In this document: one piece after another, positions 1 to 9,901 of the stretch
Numbering within the stretch: the first letter of the stretch is position 1
How the letters are laid out: each line of letters starts with the position of its first letter
Assembly: GCF_001424125.1 (NCBI RefSeq)
Contig: NZ_LMQI01000001.1
Location: 91,662 to 155,661, forward strand
Length of the DNA stretch: 64,000 nt
DNA from: Cellulomonas sp. Leaf395
GTDB lineage: Bacteria > Actinomycetota > Actinomycetes > Actinomycetales > Cellulomonadaceae
Reading direction: 5' to 3'
Position numbers and translations under genes: made by a program
Notes under the pieces: generated by a model
Seen by the model: the letters and a program-made list of their open reading frames with translations, nothing else
What the model was told of the DNA's origin: nothing
The model's database searches: none

Positions 1-108
1 CCGGGCGCCTGGCCCGTCGGCTGGCACCTCGCCGTCCTCGTCGTGCTCGCCGTCCTCGGCTGGGTGCTGGCGCGTCGCGCCTTCGTGAGGAGGTTGCGGG
101 CCGGATGA
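1..108 (+). CDS. ABC-2 type exporter permease, C-terminal end (partial)
   Basis: Only the last 35 residues are in the window. They form one hydrophobic segment (HLAVLVVLAVLGWVLARRAF) followed by a basic tail, as at the end of ABC-2/NodJ-type permeases. The stop codon overlaps the start of the next permease in an ATGA arrangement at 105-108, so the two are translationally coupled and probably form one exporter whose ATPase lies upstream of the window. Permease identity rests mainly on this coupling and the membrane segment, so the family is an inference. Confidence 0.6.
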   Translation, partial: PGAWPVGWHLAVLVVLAVLGWVLARRAFVRRLRAG

Positions 109-920
109 CCACCACGACCGAACCCACGCACAAGGCCACGATCAGCTCGTTGTACGCGCGCAACGCGCGATCCGTCGTCGCGCGTGGGCTCAAGGCGACC
201 AAGAGCACCAACTGGGTCATCGTGCTGTCCGGGTTCTTCGAGCCGGTGTTCTTCCTGCTCGCGATGGGCCTCGGGCTGGGCACGTTCATCGGCGACGTCG
301 AGCTGCCGAACGGCACGTCCGTCTCGTACGCAGCGTTCATCGCGCCGGCGCTCCTGGCCGTCTCCGCGATGAACGGCGCGGTGTACGACTCGACCTGGAA
401 CGTCTTCTTCAAGATGCACTTCGGCAAGCTCTACGACGGGATGCTCGCCACGTCGTTGGGCCCGCTGGACGTGGCGTTCGGCGAGATCACGTACGCGTTG
501 CTGCGCGGGGGCGTCTACGCCATCGGGTTCCTCACCGTCATGCAGGTCATGGGCCTGAACCTCGCGTGGACCGCTGCGCTGGCCGTCCCCGCGGTGCTGC
601 TCGTCGCCTTCGGGTTCGCCAGCGTCGGGATGGCCGTCACCAGCTACATGAAGACCTTCCAGCAGATGGATTGGATCAACTTCGTGATGCTGCCGATGTT
701 CCTGTTCTCGGCCACGTTCTACCCGATCACGGTCTACCCCGGATGGATCCAAGGGCTCATCAAGGCGCTCCCGCTGTGGCACGCGGTGGAGCTGGTCCGT
801 GGCTTGACGCTCGGGGTGCTCGACGGCTCGATGCTCACGCACGTGGCCTACTTCGTCGTGATGATCGGCCTCGGTCTGGCGTTCACCACGGTCCGGCTGA
901 GGGCCCTGTTCCTCGACTGA
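105..920 (+). CDS. ABC-2 type transporter permease
   Basis: This 271-residue integral membrane protein looks like the membrane subunit of a NodJ/DrrB-type ABC exporter. It has about six hydrophobic segments, among them residues 36-60, 110-160, 164-180 and 245-265. The stretch MLPMFLFSATFYPITVYPGWIQ followed by LPLWHAVELVRGL is the typical ABC-2 permease C-terminal signature. It overlaps the preceding permease by four bases. The next gene begins 43 bases downstream and has its own -10-like element, so HisH/HisF may belong to the same locus without being strictly co-translated. The substrate cannot be told from sequence. A small-molecule or glycan-type product fits the neighbouring HisH/HisF pair, but that is inference. 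Confidence 0.85.
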   Translation: MTTTTEPTHKATISSLYARNARSVVARGLKATKSTNWVIVLSGFFEPVFFLLAMGLGLGTFIGDVELPNGTSVSYAAFIAPALLAVSAMNGAVYDSTWNVFFKMHFGKLYDGMLATSLGPLDVAFGEITYALLRGGVYAIGFLTVMQVMGLNLAWTAALAVPAVLLVAFGFASVGMAVTSYMKTFQQMDWINFVMLPMFLFSATFYPITVYPGWIQGLIKALPLWHAVELVRGLTLGVLDGSMLTHVAYFVVMIGLGLAFTTVRLRALFLD

Positions 921-949
921 GGTCCAATATGTGAGACATGTGTCCGGTG

Positions 950-962
950 TAGGATTGGGCAA
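950..962 (+). promoter_or_regulatory. -10-like element for a leaderless hisH transcript
   Basis: TAGGAT at 950-955 lies 7 bases before the GTG at 963, so transcription would start at or next to the start codon. No Shine-Dalgarno sequence precedes that GTG. Leaderless mRNAs are common in Actinomycetota. No convincing -35 hexamer was found at 17 +/- 1 bases. Confidence 0.4.
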
Positions 963-1592
963 GTGATCGGGATCATCGACTACCGGACCGGTAATTCGCA
1001 GAGCATTTCTTATGCGCTCGAACATCTCGGTGTCCCGCACGCGCTCGTGGCCAAGCCGGGTGAGTGCGACGAGGTCGACAAGTACATCCTGCCCGGGGTC
1101 GGCGCCGCCGGCGTGACCATGGAGTCGCTGGCCCAGGAGGGCTGGATCGACCACCTGAACGAGAAGGTTCTGGGCGATGGCCAGGGGTTTCTCGGGGTGT
1201 GCGTCGGCCTGCAGGTGCTGTTCGAGCACTCGGACGAGGGTGACGTCGAGTGCCTGGGCTGGATCAAGGGCAGCGTCCACGAGTTCGACAGATCCCAGGT
1301 CCGAGTCCCGCACATGGGCTGGAACAATGTCGCCGTGCGCGGCGACCACCCGTTCTCCCGGTCATTCACACCGGGCGGGTTCTACTACTTCGTGAATTCC
1401 TTCTACGCGAAGCCGACGGACGATTCCGCGCTGGTCGGCGTGACGACGTACGGCCAGGAGTTCGCCGCCGCGGTGGCGCACAAGAACATCATGGCGACGC
1501 AGTTCCACACCGAGAAGAGCGCGCGCGCCGGCCTGCAGGTGCTGAAGGCGTTCTGCGACCTCGACGTGAAGGACGTGAACGATGCTCGCTAA
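963..1592 (+). CDS. hisH: HisH-type glutamine amidotransferase (paralogue outside a his operon)
   Basis: Class I glutamine amidotransferase of 209 residues, the usual length for HisH. The nucleophile is Cys80 in GVCVGLQ; His182 and Glu184 in FHTEKS complete the triad; LPGVG gives the oxyanion strand. HisH makes ammonia from glutamine and passes it through HisF, here encoded next with an 11-base overlap (1582-1592). All hydrolytic residues are present, so it should produce ammonia. The neighbours are an ABC exporter and a cellulase, not hisB, hisA or hisI. Together with the altered HisF partner this suggests a HisH2-type role, such as supplying ammonia to another acceptor, rather than histidine synthesis. 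GTG start chosen; there is no SD, and a -10-like hexamer sits just upstream. Confidence 0.85.
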   Translation: MIGIIDYRTGNSQSISYALEHLGVPHALVAKPGECDEVDKYILPGVGAAGVTMESLAQEGWIDHLNEKVLGDGQGFLGVCVGLQVLFEHSDEGDVECLGWIKGSVHEFDRSQVRVPHMGWNNVAVRGDHPFSRSFTPGGFYYFVNSFYAKPTDDSALVGVTTYGQEFAAAVAHKNIMATQFHTEKSARAGLQVLKAFCDLDVKDVNDAR

Positions 1593-2379
1593 CCGGCTCA
1601 TCGCCTGCTTCGACGTGAAGGACGGGCGCGTCACCAAGGCCCAGCAGTTCCAGGACAACATCGACGTGGGGGACCCGGCCGAGCTGGCCGACCGGCTGTA
1701 CCACGAGGACGTCGACGAGATCGTCATCTACGACATCATGGCCAGCGCCCAGAAGCGTCAGATCGACCTCGCGATGGTCCGCAAGGCGGCGCACCGTACG
1801 TTCGTGCCGCTGACGGTCGGGGGCGGGATCCGGCACCTCGAGGACATGCACGAGGTCCTGCGCGCGGGTGCGGAGAAGATCAGCATCGACTCCATGGCCG
1901 TCCGCAACCCGCAGATCATCACGCAGGGGTCGGTCGAGTTCGGTCGGCAGTGCATCGTGCTGAGCATGCAGGTCAAGCGCGTCGACAAGACCGCGAAGAT
2001 CCCCAGCGGCTACGAGATCGCCATCGACGGTGCGCGCACGTTCACCGGGATGGACGCGGTCGAGTGGGCGAAGCGCGGCCAGGACCTCGGGGCCGGCGAG
2101 ATCGTCGTGAACAGCATCGACCGCGACGGGACGGGGGCGGGGTACGACCTCGACATCACGGGGATGATCACGGAGGCGGTCTCGCTTCCCGTGATCGCCT
2201 CCGGCGGCGCGGGGCTGGTCAGCCACGTGAGCGACGCGTTCGCGATCGGTGCCACGGGGGCGATCGTGAGCTCGATGCTCTACTCGCCGCGCGTCGAGCA
2301 CAACCTCTCGGTCGAGGACCTGAAGGCCCAGCTCGGTGAGCTGGGCGAGAGAGTCCGCCCCGTGCACAGCGCCGACTGA
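1582..2379 (+). CDS. hisF: HisF-like imidazole glycerol phosphate synthase cyclase subunit with altered active site
   Basis: A (beta/alpha)8 barrel protein of 265 residues, alignable without gaps to Thermotoga maritima HisF for the first 130 positions. Asp11, Lys19, the phosphate-binding GGGIR and ASGGAG loops, and the ammonia gate (Arg5, Glu46, Lys99 and the Glu of AGEI, here residue 173) are kept. Three normally conserved active-site residues differ: Thr53 is Met, Asn103 is Asp, and the general acid Asp130 is Gln (codon CAG at 1969-1971). This keeps docking and the ammonia tunnel but probably not normal cyclase chemistry. A known parallel is the HisH2/HisF2 pair that feeds ammonia to the sugar amidotransferase WbpG in Pseudomonas O-antigen synthesis. 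The acceptor enzyme here would lie upstream of the window. Confidence 0.85.
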   Translation: MLANRLIACFDVKDGRVTKAQQFQDNIDVGDPAELADRLYHEDVDEIVIYDIMASAQKRQIDLAMVRKAAHRTFVPLTVGGGIRHLEDMHEVLRAGAEKISIDSMAVRNPQIITQGSVEFGRQCIVLSMQVKRVDKTAKIPSGYEIAIDGARTFTGMDAVEWAKRGQDLGAGEIVVNSIDRDGTGAGYDLDITGMITEAVSLPVIASGGAGLVSHVSDAFAIGATGAIVSSMLYSPRVEHNLSVEDLKAQLGELGERVRPVHSAD

Positions 2380-2396
2380 CCTCAGCACGAACGCCG

Positions 2397-2437
2397 CGAA
2401 GGGCGCCCACCCCGGCCAGCGAGGTGGGCGCCCTTCG
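2397..2437. terminator. Bidirectional terminator between hisF and cellulase gene
   Basis: A perfect 15-bp stem (2397-2411 with 2423-2437) and an 11-base loop sit between the convergent ends of hisF and the cellulase gene. There is no T-run, as is usual in high-GC actinobacteria. Confidence 0.8.
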
Positions 2438-2459
2438 GCGTCCCGCAGGTCGTCTCAGG

Positions 2460-5726
<3,267 letters not shown>

Positions 5727-5741
5727 TCAGAGGGTCAACGG

Positions 5742-5755
5742 CCAAAACGTTTCGG
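5742..5755. promoter_or_regulatory. LacI-family-type operator upstream of cellulase
   Basis: CCAAAACGTTTCGG is a 14-base near-palindrome (only the third position on each side fails to pair) centred on CG, the usual form of LacI/GalR-family operators. It is about 124 bases upstream of the cellulase ATG and just outside the terminator of the neighbouring gene. Control by a cellobiose-responsive LacI regulator is an inference from family knowledge. Confidence 0.5.
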
Positions 5756-5764
5756 TAGACGACG

Positions 5765-5796
5765 ACGGCCCCCGGTCCGTGGGGACCGGGGGCCGT
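5765..5796 (-). terminator. Terminator of the alanine-rich membrane protein gene
   Basis: A perfect 14-bp GC-rich stem (5765-5778 with 5783-5796) and a 4-base loop lie 16 bases past the stop of the minus-strand gene ending at 5812. Confidence 0.75.
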
Positions 5797-5811
5797 TTCG
5801 CGACCAGGGGG

Positions 5812-6768
5812 TCAGGCGGGCTTGTCGCCCTCTGCGGTGGGGTCGACGAAGGGGTCCGGCGTCGCGCCGACGACCGGCTCGGTCGTCCCGACGACCGGGT
5901 CCGTCGCACCGTCGTCGTCCGGCTTCCCGGTCCGGCGGGTCGCGGCCTTCTTCGCCGCCTCCGTGGCCCCGGCGACCTTCTCCTTGGCGGCGTCCGTCGC
6001 CCCGGCGACCTTCTCGGTCAGCTCGTCCTTCGCCTCGACGACCTTCTCGGTCAGCGACTCGGTCGCGGCCGTGACCTTCTCGGCTGCCTTGCGGGTGGCG
6101 TCGCGCCCCTTGGCGACGGCGCTGCCGGCCGCCTCCCCGACGGCGTCGGCCGCATCGCCCACACGGGTGTGCGTGGTGCCGGCGTCTGTCGGCTCCCACG
6201 GCTCGGCCCACGGGTCCACGCTCGAGCGCGAGCGCGTCCAGGCGGCGACCCCCGCCCCGATGCCGATGAGCGCAGCGAGGAGCCAGAACACCTTGGCGCC
6301 CGTGTGCTTCTTCTTGCCCGACGCCGCCTCAGCAGCGGCAGCCAGGGCGGCTGCCCTGCCCTTGCCCTTCTTGGCGGTGGTGCCCGCAGCCGCCTCGACG
6401 GCGGCTCCGGCTTTGACCGCGGCCTCGTTCATCGCGGCCACCAGCTTGGGCAGCAGGTCGTCGACCAGCTTGTCGTGGGCCGTGTCGATGGCGGGCGACA
6501 CCCGCTCCGCGGCGTGCTCCACCTTGGGTGCCGCTGCTTTCACGCTCTCCTTGTACAGGTGCTCCACCCGCGGCAGCAGCCAGTCGATGGCTGCCTCGAC
6601 CTTCGGGGTCGTCCAGTCCTTGGCATGGGATGCGGCGTCCCCGGCCTTCGCCGCAGCGGTGCCTGCAGACTCCTTGGCACTCTTCGCGGCGTCGGCGAGG
6701 GTGGCCCCCAGGTCGGCCAGCTTCTCGCTGTCGACGTCGATCTTCGCGCGGCTCTTCGTGAACGGCAT
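5812..6768 (-). CDS. Alanine-rich membrane protein with amphipathic helical repeats, unknown function
   Basis: I do not recognise a named family. The 318 residues are rich in Ala, Lys and Glu. The first ~150 (MPFTKSRAKIDVDSEKLADLG onward) look like long amphipathic helices. One membrane segment follows (FWLLAALIGIGAGVAAW), then a tail of repeated helical units such as TEKVVEAKDELTEKVAGATDAAKEKVAGATEAAKK and an acidic end. This resembles YtxH or apolipoprotein-like proteins in composition only. The ATG at 6768 was chosen because GGGAGC lies 8 bases upstream; the frame is open further upstream but runs into the ppiA promoter region. It is divergent from ppiA. Confidence 0.75.
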   Translation of the reverse strand: MPFTKSRAKIDVDSEKLADLGATLADAAKSAKESAGTAAAKAGDAASHAKDWTTPKVEAAIDWLLPRVEHLYKESVKAAAPKVEHAAERVSPAIDTAHDKLVDDLLPKLVAAMNEAAVKAGAAVEAAAGTTAKKGKGRAAALAAAAEAASGKKKHTGAKVFWLLAALIGIGAGVAAWTRSRSSVDPWAEPWEPTDAGTTHTRVGDAADAVGEAAGSAVAKGRDATRKAAEKVTAATESLTEKVVEAKDELTEKVAGATDAAKEKVAGATEAAKKAATRRTGKPDDDGATDPVVGTTEPVVGATPDPFVDPTAEGDKPA

Positions 6769-6898
6769 TCTTGGCTCCCGGCTCGTCGGCTGCACTGACC
6801 ACCCACTCTGCCACCGCGGACGCGGCAGCGCAGTGGCTGTGGCCTGCGCACCTGGGCGATCTCCTGTGATCCAGGGGGTCGCGTGCGAGACTTCTCGC

Positions 6899-7438
6899 AT
6901 GTTTGCGACCCTCCACACGACCGCCGGAGACATCCGGATCGAGCTCTACCCGAACCACGCTCCCCGCACGGTGCAGAACTTCACCGGGCTGGCCACAGGA
7001 ACGATCCCGTGGACGGACCCGACCACCGGTGAGGAACGGACCGACCCGCTCTACAGCGGCGTCGTGTTCCACCGCGTGATCTCCGGGTTCATGATCCAGG
7101 GCGGGGACCCGCTGGGCACCGGCCGCGGGGGCCCGGGCTACACGTTCGACGACGAGATCCACCCCGAGCTGTCGTTCAACGAGCCCTACCTGCTCGCCAT
7201 GGCCAACGCCGGCAAGCGCGTCGACCCGACCACAGGCAAGGTCGGCGGCACCAACGGCTCCCAGTTCTTCATCTCCGTGGCCCCCACCGAGTGGCTCAAC
7301 GGCAAGCACACGATCTTCGGCAAGGTCGCCGACGACGAGAGCCGCGCCGTGGTCGACGCCATCGAGAAGACCCGCGTCCGCCCCGGCGACCGTCCCGTCG
7401 AGGACATCGTCCTCAACTCGATCACCATCGAGGACTGA
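6899..7438 (+). CDS. ppiA: Cyclophilin-type peptidyl-prolyl cis-trans isomerase
   Basis: A 179-residue cytoplasmic cyclophilin that interconverts cis and trans Xaa-Pro bonds. Conserved family stretches are FHRVISGFMIQGGDPLGTGRGGPGY (catalytic Arg in FHR, Gln in MIQGG), NGSQFFI and the LNGKHTIFGKV block. It starts with ATG at 6899 and has no clear SD. The frame is open for about a kilobase upstream, but the protein clearly begins MFATLHTTAGDIRIEL. It opens the origin-proximal block; ppiA holds the same place in Mycobacterium tuberculosis (Rv0009). The next gene begins at most 72 bases later. Confidence 0.95.
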   Translation: MFATLHTTAGDIRIELYPNHAPRTVQNFTGLATGTIPWTDPTTGEERTDPLYSGVVFHRVISGFMIQGGDPLGTGRGGPGYTFDDEIHPELSFNEPYLLAMANAGKRVDPTTGKVGGTNGSQFFISVAPTEWLNGKHTIFGKVADDESRAVVDAIEKTRVRPGDRPVEDIVLNSITIED

Positions 7439-7510
7439 GGCACCATCAGCGGGAGTCCCGAACCGGGCGCGCCGGTCGCGCCGCCGGTCTGCCCTCGTCA
7501 CCCGGACCGG

Positions 7511-8308
7511 GTGTCGTACGTGCGGTGCCAGCGGTGCGGCCGGCCCACCTGCCCCGAGTGCCAGCGCCAGGCCGCTGTCGGCGTGCACTGCGTCGACTGC
7601 GTCGCTGAGGCGGCCCAGGCGCTGCCGACCAGCCGGACCGCCCTCGGCGGCGTCCGGCACGAGGGCCGGCCGATCGTCACCCTGACACTCATCGGCCTGT
7701 GCGTCGTGAGCTTCGTCCTGCAGCTCGTCGTGCCGGGGTGGACCACCCGGTGGCTCTTCCAGCCGCTCGCCGGGTTCGTCGAACCGTGGCGCTTCCTCAC
7801 CGCCGCGTTCCTGCACTCCCCGGGCCAGTACCTGCACATCGTGTTCAACATGGTCGCCCTGTGGTTCGTCGGGCCCACCCTGGAGAACACGCTGGGCCGC
7901 GCCCGGTACATCACTCTCTACCTGATGTCGGCCGTCGGCGGCTCCGTCGGCTCGGTGCTGCTGGCCACCGCCACGGACAGCTGGTTCACGACCAGCGTCG
8001 GGGCGTCCGGGGCGGTCTTCGGCCTGTTCGGCGCGATCCTGGTGGTCAGCAAGCGGCTGGGCGGCGACGTCCGGGGCATCCTCGTGCTCATCGGCATCAA
8101 CCTGGCCCTCGGGTTCGTGATGTCGAACATCGCGTGGCAGGCCCACGTCGGTGGGCTGGTCACCGGTGCGCTGCTCGCAGCCGCGTACGCCTACGCGCCG
8201 CCGGCCCGGCGACGGCTCGTCGCGATCCTCGCACCGGTGGCGCTCGGTGCGCTGCTCCTGGTCGCCACCCTGCTGACGTACGCGTCGATCGGCGCCTTCT
8301 CCTCCTGA
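7511..8308 (+). CDS. Rhomboid family intramembrane serine protease with N-terminal zinc-ribbon-like segment
   Basis: Rhomboid protease of 265 residues from the only standard start in frame (GTG 7511). The catalytic dyad is Ser166 in GASGAVFGLFG and His212 in WQAHVGG; about six or seven membrane segments follow residue 50. The N-terminus carries CQRCGRPTCPECQ...CVDC, a small zinc-binding segment. Reading upstream in frame gives VCPRHPDRVSYVRCQRCGRP, where CPRHPD is the start of that same conserved segment, but no ATG, GTG, TTG or CTG lies between the ppiA stop and 7511. An ATC at 7445 with GAGG just before it would give the full segment, so the true gene may be 7445-8308. Confidence 0.9.
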   Translation: MSYVRCQRCGRPTCPECQRQAAVGVHCVDCVAEAAQALPTSRTALGGVRHEGRPIVTLTLIGLCVVSFVLQLVVPGWTTRWLFQPLAGFVEPWRFLTAAFLHSPGQYLHIVFNMVALWFVGPTLENTLGRARYITLYLMSAVGGSVGSVLLATATDSWFTTSVGASGAVFGLFGAILVVSKRLGGDVRGILVLIGINLALGFVMSNIAWQAHVGGLVTGALLAAAYAYAPPARRRLVAILAPVALGALLLVATLLTYASIGAFSS

Positions 8309-8401
8309 CCGGCAGGGCTGACGATCGCCTGGAGAGCCGGATTCGACGAGCTCGCCGCCATCCCCACCGTTACCCACACCTGTGGAACTACACCCATGTA
8401 G

Positions 8402-8410
8402 TTATCCACA
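8402..8410 (+). promoter_or_regulatory. Consensus DnaA box
   Basis: TTATCCACA matches the actinobacterial DnaA-box consensus exactly. A second copy with one change lies 24 bases upstream at 8370-8378. The gene order places the site several kilobases from dnaA/oriC, where isolated DnaA boxes are plausible as titration or regulatory sites. Confidence 0.45.
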
Positions 8411-8566
8411 GACTTGTGCACCGCTGGGGACAGTCGCGGCGTTGTCGCAGGTCAGAGAGGGTGGCTGTGGACGACACAGTCGGCGCCGCGAGGGGGGCGA
8501 GGGTGGGGACGGCCGCCGAGCGATCGCCGAGGGAGCTGGGGGTGACGAGCCGCCTGGGTCGACGAA

Positions 8567-8595
8567 GGCGCCGCCCGCAGGGTGCGGACGGCGCC
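8567..8595 (-). terminator. Terminator of crgA
   Basis: A 13-position stem with one mismatch (8567-8579 with 8583-8595) and a GGG loop lies 19 bases past the crgA stop. Confidence 0.65.
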
Positions 8596-8614
8596 CAGGT
8601 ACGTCTGTCTGGCG

Positions 8615-8863
8615 TCAGCGCCAGCGGGTCGTCATGGCGAAGCCGGCGATGATGAACGCGAACCCGATGAGCAGGTTCCACTGCTCGATGCCCGGGATCG
8701 GGTACTGGGACTGCGTGAGGTACGTGACGACGATCCAGATCAGTCCGAGGATCATCAGCCCGAGCATCACGGGGAGGAACCAGGGCGCGTTGACCTTGGG
8801 TCCCGTCGACTTGGCGGGCGGCGGTGTGTACGTCGCCTTCTTGCGCGACTTCGACTCAGGCAC
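8615..8863 (-). CDS. crgA: Cell division protein CrgA
   Basis: Small membrane protein of 82 residues that belongs to the actinobacterial divisome and links FtsZ, PBPs and septal wall synthesis. It has a basic N-terminus (PESKSRKKATYTPPPA) and two membrane segments, about 33-55 and 61-78, with the conserved NAPWFLPVMLGLMILGLIWIVV stretch. The GTG at 8863 is preferred over further upstream starts because AGGAG lies 8 bases before it and homologues begin here. It occupies the same position as Rv0011c, between ppiA/rhomboid and the DUF881 gene. Confidence 0.92.
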   Translation of the reverse strand: MPESKSRKKATYTPPPAKSTGPKVNAPWFLPVMLGLMILGLIWIVVTYLTQSQYPIPGIEQWNLLIGFAFIIAGFAMTTRWR

Positions 8864-9073
8864 GTCCGGTGCTCCTGTCCTGCGGCGATGCGGCCCTCGG
8901 GCCACGGGGGACCACGCGGTTGCCGTCGCGGTCGTGGGGCGGTCGATCATGCTGCGGGGGTCCGCGTCGTCACGGACTCCTCGCATCGTGACCTAGCGTA
9001 GTGCCCGTCCGTACTGTGCCCGTACTGCGCCGTCTCCGCACCGTCGCAGGGCGCCCCGCCCGAGGAGCCGTTC

Positions 9074-9901
9074 GTGACCGACCACCCGCACCGCGCGCGT
9101 CGCCTCGTCGCGCGCGGAACGCTGTCGGTCGCGCTCGTCCTGGCCCTGTCGGGCGCGCTCTTCGCCGCCAACGCCAAGTTCGCCCGTGCGTCCGGCGAGC
9201 GCCACCCGCAGGACCTCCGGGAGCTGGCCGAGGTCGAGACCGCTCGGGTGGCGCGGCTGTCCACGGAGGTCGACACCCTGCGCGCGGTCGTCGACGACCT
9301 GACGGCGGTCGAGAACGCGGGGACGCCCGTGGGTGAGCCCAGCACGGCCTACCTGGTCGAGGGCGGGATCGTGCCGGTCACCGGTCCGGGAGTGACGGTG
9401 CGGCTCGACGACGCGCCCGCCGACTCTCCTCGTCGCGACGACTCCAACCCCGACACGCTCGTGGTGCACCAGCAGGATCTGCAGGCGGTGATGAACGCGC
9501 TGTGGGCGGGGGGCGCCGAGGCGATGACGCTGATGGACCAGCGGGTGATCTCGACGAGCGCGTTCCAGTGCGTGGGCAACGTCCTGAAGCTGCACGGCCG
9601 GGTGTACTCGCCGCCGTACGTGGTGCAGGCGGTCGGCGACCCGGACGACCTGCGCAAGGGTCTGAGCGCGTCACCGGCCGTCCAGCTGTACCTGCGCGAC
9701 GCCGCGGAGGTCGGGCTCGGCTGGGACGTGACGGATGCGGACCAGCCGCTCGAGCTCGCCGCCTACTCGGGCGCCACCGAGCTGCGAGCCGCGACGGTCC
9801 CCGAGGGCGTCGAGATCCTGCCCGGGCTGGAGGCCGCCGAGGAGGCGCAGCGGGCCAGGACCGAACCCACCAGGACGGTCGGACCCGAGGACAAGCAGTG
9901 A
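9074..9901 (+). CDS. DUF881 family protein
   Basis: A 275-residue membrane-anchored protein. An N-terminal hydrophobic segment (about 16-33) is followed by a short coiled coil (LRELAEVETARVARLSTEVDTLRAVVDDL) and the DUF881 domain, recognisable from GPGVTVRLDDAP, LVVHQQDLQAVMNALWAGGAEAMTLMDQRV and NVLKLHGRVYSPPYVVQAVGD. The function of the family is not established; its fixed place between crgA and pabA in actinobacteria suggests a role in the cell envelope. The GTG start follows GAGGAG by 6 bases. The stop overlaps the sortase start (GTGA at 9898). Confidence 0.92.
   Translation: MTDHPHRARRLVARGTLSVALVLALSGALFAANAKFARASGERHPQDLRELAEVETARVARLSTEVDTLRAVVDDLTAVENAGTPVGEPSTAYLVEGGIVPVTGPGVTVRLDDAPADSPRRDDSNPDTLVVHQQDLQAVMNALWAGGAEAMTLMDQRVISTSAFQCVGNVLKLHGRVYSPPYVVQAVGDPDDLRKGLSASPAVQLYLRDAAEVGLGWDVTDADQPLELAAYSGATELRAATVPEGVEILPGLEAAEEAQRARTEPTRTVGPEDKQ

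Larger units (their letters stand above)
8309..8614. other. Intergenic region between rhomboid and crgA with DnaA-box-like sites
   Basis: No gene was found in these 306 bases between convergent genes. It holds a perfect TTATCCACA at 8402-8410, a one-mismatch copy TTACCCACA at 8370-8378, a 7-bp inverted repeat AACTACA/TGTAGTT at 8386-8403 overlapping the perfect box, and the crgA terminator near its right end. Confidence 0.6.

Noticed and set aside
963..2379. Ordinary histidine operon segment
   Set aside because: hisB, hisA/priA and hisI are absent on both sides, and HisF has three changed active-site residues; kept instead as a paralogue pair.
8309..8614. Chromosome origin oriC
   Set aside because: Only one perfect and one near DnaA box were found, with no AT-rich unwinding region and no dnaA, dnaN or rpmH beside it.
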